From: Mycobacterium numidiamassiliense
GTDB lineage: Bacteria; Actinomycetota; Actinomycetes; Mycobacteriales; Mycobacteriaceae
Reading direction: 5' to 3'
DNA length: 64,000 nt
Assembly: GCF_900157365.1 (NCBI RefSeq)
Contig: NZ_FUEZ01000004.1
Coordinates: forward strand, 3,626,966 to 3,690,965
This document shows positions 17,402-26,335 of this stretch, in pieces (the first letter of the stretch is position 1; each line of letters begins with the position of its first letter). Both the position numbers and the translations under genes were made by a program. The notes under the pieces are model-generated. The model worked only from the letters and a program-made list of their open reading frames with translations. It searched no databases and was not told the origin of the DNA.

Positions 17402-18583
17402 TCAAGCGACTAGGTGCTGAATCCAGAGGGAAAAGTGGTTCCAGTAGTCGGTGATCCAGTGCAGCACCACGCCGTCGGTGCGCGACACCCACAATGCGAC
17501 GATCACGGCGATCAGCATGGTCAGGGCCAACAGCGCGATGGCACCGGCCGAGATGTGGTTGCGGTACAGGGTCGCGACCGCCTTGGCGTCGACCACCTTC
17601 TCCCCGACCCGCAGCCTGGTCAGGAAGGTGGACGGGTTGCTCTGGGTACGCGTCCTGTCGAAGAACGTCTCGATGTTGGCGGTGTGACCCGCCGTGACGA
17701 GCAGTGCGGCGCCGTGGTGATCGGCCAGCAGCAGCGCCAGGTCGACCGCCGAACCCGCGGCCGGGAACGTCATCGCGCCCACGCCGAGGTCCTGAATGCG
17801 CTCCAGGCCCGGGGCATGACCGTCGGCGTCGGCCGGCAACACCACGTGGGCACCGCACTTGAGGGCGTCGGCGCTGATTTCCTCGGGGTCGCCGACGATG
17901 AGCTGCGGGCGGTAGCCGGCCTTGCGCAGCACATCCGCGCCGCTGCCGACACCGATGAGCACGGGCTGGTACTCCTTGATGAACGGCTTGAGCGATTTCA
18001 GATCGTCCTCGGCGCTGGGCTCGTCGGCGACGATCACCACATGCCGGCGGCGCAGGTCGAGGTCGATGTCGGGAATGCCGATACCGTCGATCAGCAACGG
18101 GCTCTCACTTTTGATGAACTCAATTGTGTTGCCCGCGAACGCCTCCAGATGGGCGGCCAGGCCACTCTTGGCCTCCCGCATCAGGTCTGCGATGTCGTGG
18201 TCGGTGCGCTCGGTGCCGCGGATCAGTCGGCGCTCACCGGCGTACACCCCGCCCTCGTGCAGGCGGATCTTGGCGCCGTCTTTGACCTTCTTGAAGATCT
18301 CGGGTCCGGTCTCGTCGATCAGGGTGACCCCGTTGTTGACCAGGACCTCCGGGCCCATGTTGGGGTAGCGGCCCGAGACCGACGGTGACGCGTTGACGAC
18401 GGCGGCGACGTCGGCCTCCACCAGCGCGTCCGCGGTGATGCGGTCCAGGTCCAGGACGTCGAGCACCACGATGTCACCGGGGCAGACCCGACGCAGCAAC
18501 CGGTCGATGTTCCGGTCGACGCGAGCGGTGCCGGTGAGGCCCGGCCGGGACGTGTTACGTGTGAGCAGCCCAGACATCTTCAT
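17402..18583 (-). CDS. steA: SteA-like cytokinetic ring protein (Rv1697 family)
   Basis: A 393-residue protein. The start at the ATG at 18583 gives MKMSGLLTRNTSRPG, as in Rv1697, and the same length. The N-terminal and central part resembles the thiamin pyrophosphokinase catalytic fold (LIVGDPEEIS). A single transmembrane helix near the C-terminus (about 350-372, AGAIALLALTMLIAVIVALWV) anchors it, with a short outer tail. In Corynebacterium the homolog SteA partners SteB and influences the RipA hydrolase. It lies between recN and mctB, the conserved actinobacterial order. Confidence 0.87.
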   Translation of the reverse strand: MKMSGLLTRNTSRPGLTGTARVDRNIDRLLRRVCPGDIVVLDVLDLDRITADALVEADVAAVVNASPSVSGRYPNMGPEVLVNNGVTLIDETGPEIFKKVKDGAKIRLHEGGVYAGERRLIRGTERTDHDIADLMREAKSGLAAHLEAFAGNTIEFIKSESPLLIDGIGIPDIDLDLRRRHVVIVADEPSAEDDLKSLKPFIKEYQPVLIGVGSGADVLRKAGYRPQLIVGDPEEISADALKCGAHVVLPADADGHAPGLERIQDLGVGAMTFPAAGSAVDLALLLADHHGAALLVTAGHTANIETFFDRTRTQSNPSTFLTRLRVGEKVVDAKAVATLYRNHISAGAIALLALTMLIAVIVALWVSRTDGVVLHWITDYWNHFSLWIQHLVA

Positions 18584-18658
18584 GTCGGCGATTCTGTCCG
18601 CGAAGGGGCGCCGACACGGGGAGGCGCGCCGTAACATCTGCCCCAGAAGTTATCTAGA

Positions 18659-18677
18659 GTCACATCTGTAACAGATG
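18659..18677. promoter_or_regulatory. Perfect palindrome overlapping an MtrA-like direct repeat upstream of steA
   Basis: CATCTGT-A-ACAGATG (18663-18677) is a perfect 7+1+7 inverted repeat. Overlapping it, GTCACA-TCT-GTAACA (18659-18673) is a direct repeat with a 9-bp period of the type reported for MtrA sites. Another GTAACATCTG occurs at 18631. The site is about 76-94 bp upstream of the steA ATG. Confidence 0.4.
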
Positions 18678-18696
18678 AATAAAGTATTCCCGACGG

Positions 18697-20448
18697 TTAG
18701 ATCTCGTCGTTCTGCGCACCGTCCAAGAGCTCGCGAGCGTGCGCGCGACCGCTGTCGGACTCGCCCAGGCCCGCCATCATCCGGGCCAGCTCGGCGACCC
18801 GCTCGTCGCCGCTCACCGTCCGCACGACGCTGGTCCCTTTCGGTCCGGCGCCATGCACCACAAGATGGACGTCGCCGTAGGCCGCCACTTGCGGTAAGTG
18901 CGTCACCACGATGACCTGGTGGGTGCGCGCCAACCGCGCCAGCCGCCGACCGATCTGCACCGCCGCCCGGCCGCCGACGCCTGCGTCGACCTCGTCGAAC
19001 ACCATCGTGGTGCCCGCCGCCGACGCGGCCAGCACCACCTCCAGCGCCAGCATCACCCGGGACAGCTCGCCGCCCGAGGCGCTCTTCGCCAGCGGCAGCT
19101 CCGTCATCCCGCGGTGAGCGGCGAAACCGAACTCGACCTCGTCGACACCGTCGGCGCCGACTCGGGCCAACTCCCCCGAAGCCAGCTTCAGCGCGGCCGC
19201 ATCATCGGCGGCGGGCGCACTATCTAGCGTCACATCGATGCTGAACTGGGCGTCGGCCATCGCCAGGCCGGAGAGCTCCGCGGTGACCTCCTTGGCCAGC
19301 CGCTTGGCAGCCTTTCGCCGAATTGCGCTGAGGTCGGTTGCCGCTGAAGCTAATTCGCCGGCAAGCTCATCGGCGCGGTGTTGCAGCGCCGCGAGGCCTT
19401 CCTCCGAAACGTCGAGCGCAGCGAGCCGGTCGCGCGATTCGGCCGCCCAGCGCAGCACCCCGTCGATATCCGCGGCGTACTTGCGGGTCAGCGTCCGCAG
19501 CTCGGCTTGCCGGGCAAGCTTGGACTCCAGCGCGCTGGCATCGACCGGCAGCTCGTCGAGGTAGGAGCCGAGTTCTTGGCCCGCATCGGCGACGACGGTC
19601 AGCGCCTCGCCGATCTGCTCGGCCAACGCCTGCAGTTTGGCATCATCGGTGGATTCCAGTGTGGCCCTTGCCCGTCCCAGGATGTCGGCGGCGCTGCCCC
19701 CGGATACGTCGTCGAGTTCTCCGGACAGCGCCGTGCGCGCTGCCGCTGCGGCTTCGCGCAGCGTGTCCAGTTCGGAAAGCCGCACGACCTCGGCGACCAG
19801 CGCATCGTCCTCACCGGGTTGCGGCTCCACGGCAGCGATCTCGTCGAGCGCGAAGTTCAGCCGGTCGGCCTCCAACGCTAGCTCCCGCATCCGGTTTCGG
19901 CGGTCGAGGAGATCCCTGCGCGCCGACAACCACGCGTCGCGCAGTTTGCGATAGCGCTCGAGCGCCGGGCCCGCCTTTGCGAACCGGTCCAACGCGCCGC
20001 GCTGCTCCTCGGGCCGCATCAGCCGCAGCTGGTCGTTCTGGCCGTGCAGGGTCAACAGCTCGGCGGTGAAGTCGCCCAACGACTTTGCGGGTACGCTGCG
20101 ACCGCCGAGATAGGCCCGCGAAGGCCCGTCACGGCTGACCGAGCGCAGCGCGATCACGCTGCCATCCTCGTCACGCTCGGCGCCCGACGCGTCCAGCATC
20201 TCGTCCAGCGCTGCGATGGTGGCGCCGTCGAGATCGGTTGTGGTGAAACGACCTTCGACGACGGCGCGTTCGGCACCCGAGCGCACCCTGTTGGCGTCGG
20301 CGCGGGCTCCGCCGAGCAGATGCAGCCCGGTCACCACCATCGTCTTGCCGGTGCCCGTTTCTCCGGTGAGTACGGTCAGACCGCGGCCAAACTCCCCCAC
20401 CGCCGCACTGATCGCACCCAGCGACTCGATGCGGATTTCCGTGAGCAA
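18697..20448 (-). CDS. recN: DNA repair protein RecN
   Basis: SMC-like ATPase for double-strand break repair, 583 residues. The Walker A GETGTGKT is at 29-36. Two long helical, coiled-coil-forming stretches flank the middle (about 150-370). The C-terminal ATPase half carries the signature SGGELSRVMLALE and the Walker B region TMVFDEVDAGVGGRAA. It is followed on the minus strand by a 113-bp gap before steA and preceded by nadK (13 bp apart). Confidence 0.97.
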   Translation of the reverse strand: MLTEIRIESLGAISAAVGEFGRGLTVLTGETGTGKTMVVTGLHLLGGARADANRVRSGAERAVVEGRFTTTDLDGATIAALDEMLDASGAERDEDGSVIALRSVSRDGPSRAYLGGRSVPAKSLGDFTAELLTLHGQNDQLRLMRPEEQRGALDRFAKAGPALERYRKLRDAWLSARRDLLDRRNRMRELALEADRLNFALDEIAAVEPQPGEDDALVAEVVRLSELDTLREAAAAARTALSGELDDVSGGSAADILGRARATLESTDDAKLQALAEQIGEALTVVADAGQELGSYLDELPVDASALESKLARQAELRTLTRKYAADIDGVLRWAAESRDRLAALDVSEEGLAALQHRADELAGELASAATDLSAIRRKAAKRLAKEVTAELSGLAMADAQFSIDVTLDSAPAADDAAALKLASGELARVGADGVDEVEFGFAAHRGMTELPLAKSASGGELSRVMLALEVVLAASAAGTTMVFDEVDAGVGGRAAVQIGRRLARLARTHQVIVVTHLPQVAAYGDVHLVVHGAGPKGTSVVRTVSGDERVAELARMMAGLGESDSGRAHARELLDGAQNDEI

Positions 20449-20461
20449 CCTGCGAGCCCCG

Positions 20462-21385
20462 TTACTGACCGCGCCAACCGGTGACCGGCAAACGGAACTT
20501 GCGCACCAGACGGTCCGTGAACGGCGCGCTGTCCAGGCGCGCCCATTTCACCGGCGTGCCACAGCGAGTCACCTCCAGCCGCCCGCCCGCCGGCAACACC
20601 ATCTCGCGGCGGCCGTCGCAGAACACCAGCGCGTCGTTGCCGTTCGCCTCGATCTCGATCGCGACGGTGGCGTCGGGACTGGTGACCATCGGCCGGCCGA
20701 ACAGTGCGTGAGCGTTGTTGGGCACCACCAGGATTGCCTCGAGGTCCGGCCACAGCACCGGGCCGCCCGCGGAGAACGCGTAGGCGGTGGATCCGGTCGG
20801 CGTCGATACCAGCACCCCGTCGCAACCGAACGTCGACACCGGGCGCCCGTCGATTTCGACGACCACGCCCAGCACGCCCAGCCGCGGTCCCTTTTCCAGG
20901 CTGGCTTCGTTGAGCGCCCAGCCCTGATCGAGGATGCGGCCGTGCTGGTGCACCGCGATATCGAGCGTCAGGCGCTCTTCCACCCGGTAATCCCTGGCCA
21001 CGACATGCTCGAGCACCGAGTCGATGGCCTCAGCCTCGGCTTCGGCCAAGAAGCCGATGCGGCCCAAGTTGATGCCCAGCACCGGGATGCCGGCGTTGCG
21101 GGCCAGCTCGGCCGCGCGCAGGAAGGTGCCGTCGCCACCGAGGACCAGAACCAGCTCGCAACCCTCGGCCGCGTCGAGTTCGGCGTCGACCACTTCGATT
21201 TCGACGCCCATCGCCCGAACGTCGTCGGGCGACAGGGGTAGCGGCCCCCGGTCGACCGCCTCGGCGGAGAGCACACGAAGTGCAATTCCGTTATCGCCCA
21301 GCACTTTCTGCACGCGCCGTGCCGTCTCGGTGGCTTCGTCCCGTCCGGTGTGCACAACCAGGAGGACGACGCGTCGATCACTCAT
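20462..21385 (-). CDS. nadK: NAD kinase
   Basis: ATP- or polyphosphate-dependent phosphorylation of NAD to NADP. The 307 residues contain the family motif GGDGTF at 83-88 and the second conserved region STPTGSTAYAFSAGGP, which binds NAD. The ATG at 21385 overlaps the tlyA stop (ATGA). Gene order tlyA-nadK-recN is conserved across mycobacteria. Confidence 0.97.
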   Translation of the reverse strand: MSDRRVVLLVVHTGRDEATETARRVQKVLGDNGIALRVLSAEAVDRGPLPLSPDDVRAMGVEIEVVDAELDAAEGCELVLVLGGDGTFLRAAELARNAGIPVLGINLGRIGFLAEAEAEAIDSVLEHVVARDYRVEERLTLDIAVHQHGRILDQGWALNEASLEKGPRLGVLGVVVEIDGRPVSTFGCDGVLVSTPTGSTAYAFSAGGPVLWPDLEAILVVPNNAHALFGRPMVTSPDATVAIEIEANGNDALVFCDGRREMVLPAGGRLEVTRCGTPVKWARLDSAPFTDRLVRKFRLPVTGWRGQ

Positions 21386-22191
21386 TGCGGGCCCTCGAAT
21401 ATCGCGCGCTGCACCGCACCCACCAACTCGTCACCAGTCAGTGCCCGATCGGTCTCGGCACGCAGCCACAGAAAGTATTCGACATTGCCCGATGGCCCCG
21501 GAAGCGGGCTGGCTGTGACGCCGACCGGGTGCCAGCCCAGCTCGCCGGCGCGTCCGGCGACGGCCAGCACCGACTCGGCCCGCAACGCCGGGTCGTGCAC
21601 CACCCCGCCGGCACCAACCTGGCCCTTCCCCACCTCAAACTGCGGCTTCACCATGGGAACGATATCCGCGCCCGTCAAGGCGCATCCAGTCAGCGCGGGC
21701 AACACGGTGGCCAACGAGATAAACGACAGGTCAGCGACGACGAGGTCGACCTGCCCACCGATGCTCCGCGGTGTCAGGTCGCGAACGTTGGTCCGCTCGA
21801 CGACGATCACCCGGGGATCCGAGCGCAGCGACCAGGCCAGCTGGCCATAGCCCACGTCGGCGGCAACCACCTCGGCCGCCCCGCGATCCAGCAGAACCTC
21901 GGTGAAGCCGCCCGTCGAGGCGCCGGCATCCAGGCAACGACGGTCCGCGACGGGGATTCCGAATGCGTCCAGCGCGCCAATGAGCTTGTGGGCGCCACGC
22001 GAGACCCAGGTCCGTTCGCCGTCGTCGGCGACGGTCAGCGCCGAGGTGACGGCGACGGCGGTCGCGGGCTTGACTGCGGGCATGCCGTCGATGCTGACCT
22101 TGCCCGCGCCGATCAGTTCCGCCGCCTGTTGACGGGACCGGGCGAGGCCGCGCCGGACCAGCTCGGCGTCAACCCGGGCGCGGCGAGGCAT
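21382..22191 (-). CDS. tlyA: rRNA 2'-O-methyltransferase TlyA
   Basis: Methylates ribose 2'-O positions in 16S and 23S rRNA; loss of TlyA in Mtb gives capreomycin resistance. The 269 residues contain an N-terminal S4 RNA-binding domain (about 5-60) and a Rossmann methyltransferase with the SAM motif LDAGASTGGFT, the catalytic-tetrad-type context VVADLSFISL and PMVKPQFEVGK. It follows the Rv1693-like small gene by 8 bp and overlaps nadK by 4 bp. Confidence 0.96.
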   Translation of the reverse strand: MPRRARVDAELVRRGLARSRQQAAELIGAGKVSIDGMPAVKPATAVAVTSALTVADDGERTWVSRGAHKLIGALDAFGIPVADRRCLDAGASTGGFTEVLLDRGAAEVVAADVGYGQLAWSLRSDPRVIVVERTNVRDLTPRSIGGQVDLVVADLSFISLATVLPALTGCALTGADIVPMVKPQFEVGKGQVGAGGVVHDPALRAESVLAVAGRAGELGWHPVGVTASPLPGPSGNVEYFLWLRAETDRALTGDELVGAVQRAIFEGPQ

Positions 22192-22199
22192 GCGCGCGC

Positions 22200-22394
22200 T
22201 CAGCCCTTCTCCGCGGACTCCAGCGCCCGCAGCAGCACGTCGTGCGCCTCTGAAAGACGGCGGGCGATCTCCTCGAGCTCGGCCAGCTGAACCTCTCGGG
22301 GCCCGTTGTCCGGGTTGTCCGGATCTCCCGGCTCGGGCAGCTGCGCGAGCAGGGCGTCGATCTCGGCGCGAATCTGATCAGGATCGATACTCAT
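22200..22394 (-). CDS. Small conserved acidic protein (Rv1693-like)
   Basis: A 64-residue acidic protein without a membrane segment. A Pro/Asp-rich middle (PEPGDPDNPDN) joins two short predicted helices; the second (VQLAELEEIARRLSEAHDVLLRALE) has a heptad pattern and could dimerise. It is conserved in position between the HAD phosphatase gene and tlyA in mycobacteria. Its function is not known. Confidence 0.85.
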   Translation of the reverse strand: MSIDPDQIRAEIDALLAQLPEPGDPDNPDNGPREVQLAELEEIARRLSEAHDVLLRALESAEKG

Positions 22395-22417
22395 GGCGTT
22401 TCTACGCTAGTCACCCA

Positions 22418-23422
22418 TCAATTGTCGTGCACCAGCGACCAGCGGTGCAGAGCGCCGCGCGCCGTGTCGTCGGCGGCCTCGATGCGCACCGGGCGGGCAT
22501 CTGCGGCCCATACCACGGCGGCGACAGCGCGGACGATCGACAGCCCGTCCGGGTCGTCACCGCCCAAGCTGGCGACCGTGACCGCCTGATCGGCGACGTC
22601 TACCCGCCAGGCCGGCTGGGGCCGCACCGCGAGCAGTTCGCCGTCTTGCAGGAGCGAGCGCAGGTCCTTGCCGATATAGGAGGGCCGCTGTTCGGGTTTG
22701 GCGTAGACGGCGTCCCGCGCGCTGTTGACCCCGGTGAGCACCATCAGGCTGGGCAACTGGGCGGCGTTGGCGCCTTCGATGTCGGTGTCCAGCCGATCGC
22801 CGATGACCAACGGTGCGTGAAAGTTCCCGCGCGCCACTGCATCCCGCAGCAGTGTGGGCGCCGGCTTGCCCGCCACCTTGGGTACGGCACCCGTTGCGGC
22901 TCGCAGCGCCGCGACCAGGGAGCCGTTGCCGGGCAGCAGGCCCCGTTCGGTCGGCAGCGTCGCGTCGACGTTGGCCGCCACCCACAACGCGCCGGCCCGG
23001 ATGGCCAGTGCCGCCTCGGCGAGATCGGGCCAGCCGATGGTCAGCGAAAGTCCCTGGACGACGGCAACGGGTTTGTCGTCGAAGCTGCGCACGGGGATCA
23101 GCCCCACAACGGCGATTTCGTTGGCCAGTGACTCGGTGCCGACGATCAGCACCGCCGACTTCGGCGGCAGTTCGCCGGCGAGCAGGTGCGCTGCGCTCTG
23201 GGCACTGGTGACGACGTCCTGCGCGCTGACGGTGAAGCCGAGCTCGCGCAAGTGGGTGGCAACTTCGTCGGCGCTGCGGGAGGCGTTGTTGGTGACAAAC
23301 AGCTTGCGGCTTTGCACCTGGTCGAGTGTTTGCACCGCGCCGTCGGTGGGCTGGCGCCCGCGAAACACCGTCCCGTCCAAGTCGATCAACAGGCAATCGT
23401 ATTCCTGCGCAATGCTTTTCAC
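22418..23422 (-). CDS. HAD-superfamily phosphatase (glycerol-3-phosphate phosphatase-like)
   Basis: Haloacid dehalogenase-type phosphatase, ortholog of Rv1692, which was reported to dephosphorylate glycerol 3-phosphate from phospholipid recycling. The start GTG at 23422 gives KSIAQEYDC at the N-terminus as in Rv1692 and 334 residues; a TTG start at 23449 would add nine residues and overlap the upstream gene by 8 bp. Motif I is DLDGTVF, motif II is the FVTNNAS block, and motif III/IV is VVGDRLDTDIEGA-like (VIGDRLDTDI). A C-terminal accessory domain follows. Confidence 0.9.
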   Translation of the reverse strand: MKSIAQEYDCLLIDLDGTVFRGRQPTDGAVQTLDQVQSRKLFVTNNASRSADEVATHLRELGFTVSAQDVVTSAQSAAHLLAGELPPKSAVLIVGTESLANEIAVVGLIPVRSFDDKPVAVVQGLSLTIGWPDLAEAALAIRAGALWVAANVDATLPTERGLLPGNGSLVAALRAATGAVPKVAGKPAPTLLRDAVARGNFHAPLVIGDRLDTDIEGANAAQLPSLMVLTGVNSARDAVYAKPEQRPSYIGKDLRSLLQDGELLAVRPQPAWRVDVADQAVTVASLGGDDPDGLSIVRAVAAVVWAADARPVRIEAADDTARGALHRWSLVHDN

Positions 23423-23441
23423 TGAATTGGAGCCGGGCGCG

Positions 23442-24269
23442 TCAGCCAAGTTCGCTGACCCGCTCTTCGGCGTCGGTCACGCCTTCGAGGTCGGCCGCCG
23501 CCGAACGCAGAAACCACTCCAGCGCCTCGTCGTCACGACCCAGCGCCAGCAGGGTGTCGGCGTAGGCGTAGTACAACCGGGCGGCGGTCGAGCCGCTGCG
23601 GCCGGGTTCCAGCTGCGGGGTGGACAACACCGTCAGCGCCTGCTCGAGCTGCCCCAGGTCGGCACGCGCCCCGGCGGCGACGATCCGCAACTCGTCGGCG
23701 TCGTCACCGCTGAGGTCTGCCGCCTCGGGTCCGCGCGCCAGCTCGATCGCCCGCTCCGGGCGGCCGAGGCCACGTTCGCAATCGGCGATCAAGGCCAACA
23801 GCGACGACTTGCTACCCATCCTGCGGGCAGCGCGCAATTCGGCCAGCGCCTGAGACCAATCTCCGCAGCGGTAGGCCGCAATTCCGACAGCCTCGCGAAC
23901 GGCGGCGATCCTGCTGGTGCGGGCCCGCGCGGCGCGGGCGTGGCTCAGCGCGGCTTCGGGGTCTTCGTCGAGCAGGTCACCGGCAGCGAGCAGGTGGCGC
24001 GCCACCGCGTCGGCGGTTACCCGGTCCAGGGTGCTCAGCTCACGCCGGATTTCGGGTGCCAGTTGCTTGGCGTCGACATCGGCCGGGATGTCGGGCGCGT
24101 TCTCCGCCGCACCCTCGCCGTCGCCGGTGCTTTGCGGCTGGGCGGGACGCGCGCGGCCGGGACCCGACCAGCGAGTGTCGCGCTCAGTCCGTGGCCCGCG
24201 CCGCGGTGCACCTCCAGACGTCGCACGCGGTCGCCGTTCCCCGCCGTGACGCTGACTATCGTCGACCAC
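23442..24269 (-). CDS. Tetratricopeptide-repeat protein (Rv1691-like)
   Basis: A 275-residue protein with two parts. The N-terminal 55 residues are low-complexity, basic and Arg/Gly/Pro-rich, probably disordered. The rest is a helical array of TPR-like repeats (LSHARAARARTSRIAAVREAVG, WSQALAELRAARRMG, LLALGRDDEALEWFLRSA). TPR proteins act as scaffolds; no partner is evident. It is first in the run that continues with the HAD phosphatase and tlyA. Confidence 0.87.
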   Translation of the reverse strand: MVDDSQRHGGERRPRATSGGAPRRGPRTERDTRWSGPGRARPAQPQSTGDGEGAAENAPDIPADVDAKQLAPEIRRELSTLDRVTADAVARHLLAAGDLLDEDPEAALSHARAARARTSRIAAVREAVGIAAYRCGDWSQALAELRAARRMGSKSSLLALIADCERGLGRPERAIELARGPEAADLSGDDADELRIVAAGARADLGQLEQALTVLSTPQLEPGRSGSTAARLYYAYADTLLALGRDDEALEWFLRSAAADLEGVTDAEERVSELG

Positions 24270-24344
24270 GCGCGCCGTTCACCTCAATCGCTCCCGCACC
24301 CTGCAAAGGATACGGGCAGACCCGAGCCAGGCAATCCGGGTGAA

Positions 24345-24740
24345 CTAGCCCGTCAACCGGCTGGGAATGAGTGGCGCGATCATCGCCGGGCAGTAGGTCG
24401 CTATCGCGACGATCGTGAAGATGCCCGCCGTCTTTTCAGACATGCCGTTGCCGATGGCCATTTTGGAGACGACCGAGTCGAAATCCCCACCAGGCTGAAC
24501 CAGCATCGGGCAGACCGATTGGCCCTCGGCGGTGGTGCGTGCCGGTTGGCTGTACGGGACGCCGGCCGCCGTCAGCGCGTTGAGGAAGGAGTTACCGATT
24601 ATGTCGACACGGATGATGTCGGCGCGGAGGGGAGCCGCCAGCATCGCGGCCGCGGCCGCCAGGGTCGCGGTCAAGGCTATGAACCACAGCGTGGTCGCCT
24701 GAATCTTGGGGGCGTAAATCACTGTGACAACAGTGGCCAA
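24345..24740 (-). CDS. Secreted DUF732 family protein
   Basis: A 131-residue small exported protein at the place where Mtb has lprJ (Rv1690). A hydrophobic signal sequence (about 17-40, ending in LAAPLRAD) is followed by a DUF732 domain: FLNALTAAGVP, the pair VCPML and YCPAMI whose two Cys could form a disulfide. No Cys sits at the cleavage site, so unlike LprJ it does not look lipid-anchored. The start is uncertain: TTG at 24740, or GTG at 24722 giving 125 residues. The function of DUF732 is unknown. Confidence 0.75.
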   Translation of the reverse strand: MATVVTVIYAPKIQATTLWFIALTATLAAAAAMLAAPLRADIIRVDIIGNSFLNALTAAGVPYSQPARTTAEGQSVCPMLVQPGGDFDSVVSKMAIGNGMSEKTAGIFTIVAIATYCPAMIAPLIPSRLTG

Positions 24741-24812
24741 TGTTGGTCACGTTGGCAACACGATGAGGTAACCGTTTGCTCACCACCGTGTTTTGCGGAA
24801 ACTACACGGATG

Positions 24813-24827
24813 TGATCTGGTAGATCA
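24813..24827. promoter_or_regulatory. Perfect inverted repeat upstream of the DUF732 gene
   Basis: TGATCT-GGT-AGATCA is a perfect 6+3+6 palindrome 73 bp upstream of the possible TTG start. It may be a regulator site; short palindromes can also arise by chance. Confidence 0.3.
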
Positions 24828-24923
24828 TGCCCGCTTCTGTGTGGGTGTCCACCGATTGGCGGACAACGGAATTCCTCCGCGGGATCAGCCGTTCGTGGGA
24901 TGGCGCGACGGGGCCCGGCGGCG

Positions 24924-25015
24924 AAAAATAGAAGTTGCAGCGGGGATCTCATCACTCCTTCCCTCGAGTCCCCCTCCTCGAGTTCGGCTTCCCCTCCGAA
25001 GACGAGATCCCCGCT
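24924..25015. terminator. Multi-hairpin structured element downstream of tyrS (terminator or C-rich-loop RNA)
   Basis: A perfect 12-bp outer stem (AGCGGGGATCTC at 24939-24950 with GAGATCCCCGCT at 25004-25015) encloses two adjacent hairpins: CTCGAG/CTCGAG around TCCCCCTC (24963-24982) and TTCGG/CCGAA around CTTCCCCT (24983-25000). On the minus strand it lies 6 bp after the tyrS stop and is followed by TATTTTT, so it can act as the tyrS terminator. Read on the plus strand, the C-rich loops resemble the architecture of the actinobacterial 6C RNA. Confidence 0.65.
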
Positions 25016-25021
25016 GAATAC

Positions 25022-26299
25022 TTAGGAATCTACTCGTTCGACACCGGCGATGTTGCGCTTTCCGCGACGCAATACCAGCCACCGTCCGTGCAGGAAATCC
25101 GAGGCGTGCGGGGCCCACTCATCGCTGTCGATGCGCACGTTGTTGACCGAAACCCCGCCTTCCCCGATCGTGCGTCGGGCGGCACCCTTGCTGGCCGACA
25201 GGCCGCTGGCCACCAGCAGGTCGACGATCCCGTCGGGTGCACCGGATGCAAGCTCGGCGACCGACGTCTCACGCAACGCCGCGGCAAGTGTCGCCTCGTC
25301 CAGGCGATCCAGCTCCCCTTGGCCGAACAGCGCCCGGCTGGCGTGTTCGACGGCCTCGGTGGCCGCCTCGCCGTGCACCAAGACGGTGAGCTCGGTGGCC
25401 AGCCGGCGCTGGGCGGCCCGCTGCTGCGGACGCTCCTGGGTGACCTGCTCCAGGTCGGCCAGCTCGTCGGCATCCAAGAAGGTGAACCATCGTAGGTAAC
25501 GGATCACGTCGGCGTCGGCGGTGTTGACGAAGTACTGGTACCAGGCATAGGGGCTGGTCAGCTGTGGGTCCAGCCACAAACTGCCGCCGCCGGTGGATTT
25601 CCCGAACTTGGTGCCGTCGGCCGCGGTCACCAGCGGAACGGTCAGCGCATGCACCGTCGCGCCGAGCTTCTGGCGGACCAGGCGTACGCCGGCGATGATG
25701 TTGCCCCATTGATCCGAGCCGCCGATCTGCAGCCCGCAGCCGTGGCGGCGGTGCAGTTCGACGTAGTCGTTGGCCTGCAGCAGCATGTAGCTGAACTCCG
25801 TGTACGAGATCCCGTCACCCTCGAGGCGCCGTTTGACCGTGTCGCGCTCGAGCATCACGTTGACCGAGAAGTGCTTGCCGACGTCCCGCAGGAATTCGAT
25901 CGCCGACATGGCCTGGGTCCACTCGAGGTTGTTCTCGACGATCGCGCCGGTGGGCGAGCCGTCGAAGTCGACGAAGCGCTCCAGCTGGCCGCGGATTCGG
26001 GCGGTCCATTCGGCGACGGTGTCGGCCTCGTTGAGGGTGCGCTCGCCGATGTCCCGCGGGTCGCCGATCATGCCGGTGGCGCCACCGGCCAGCACGATCG
26101 GACGATGGCCGGCACGTTGGAAGCGCCGCAACGCCAGCAGCGGCACCAGGTGCCCGGCATGCAGGCTGGGCGCGGTGGGGTCGAAACCGGCGTACACCGT
26201 CATCGGCCCGCGCTTCGCTTCGGCGGCTAGGGCGTCGAGGTCGGTGGACTGCGCGATCAGCCCCCGCCAGCTCAACTCGTCGAGGATCTCAGCAGACAT
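25022..26299 (-). CDS. tyrS: Tyrosyl-tRNA synthetase
   Basis: Charges tRNA-Tyr. The 425 residues show the class I catalytic domain with the HIGH-type motif HAGHLVPL (about 46-53), the tyrosine-binding segment, and the KMSKS-type motif KFGKS near residue 230. An S4 RNA-binding domain closes the C-terminus (SKGAARRTIGEGGVSVNN). It is preceded by mpg with a 36-bp gap and followed by the structured hairpin element. Confidence 0.98.
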   Translation of the reverse strand: MSAEILDELSWRGLIAQSTDLDALAAEAKRGPMTVYAGFDPTAPSLHAGHLVPLLALRRFQRAGHRPIVLAGGATGMIGDPRDIGERTLNEADTVAEWTARIRGQLERFVDFDGSPTGAIVENNLEWTQAMSAIEFLRDVGKHFSVNVMLERDTVKRRLEGDGISYTEFSYMLLQANDYVELHRRHGCGLQIGGSDQWGNIIAGVRLVRQKLGATVHALTVPLVTAADGTKFGKSTGGGSLWLDPQLTSPYAWYQYFVNTADADVIRYLRWFTFLDADELADLEQVTQERPQQRAAQRRLATELTVLVHGEAATEAVEHASRALFGQGELDRLDEATLAAALRETSVAELASGAPDGIVDLLVASGLSASKGAARRTIGEGGVSVNNVRIDSDEWAPHASDFLHGRWLVLRRGKRNIAGVERVDS

Positions 26300-26335
26300 C
26301 CCGCAAGACTTTAGTCGCTGGTCACACCGTTGCGG

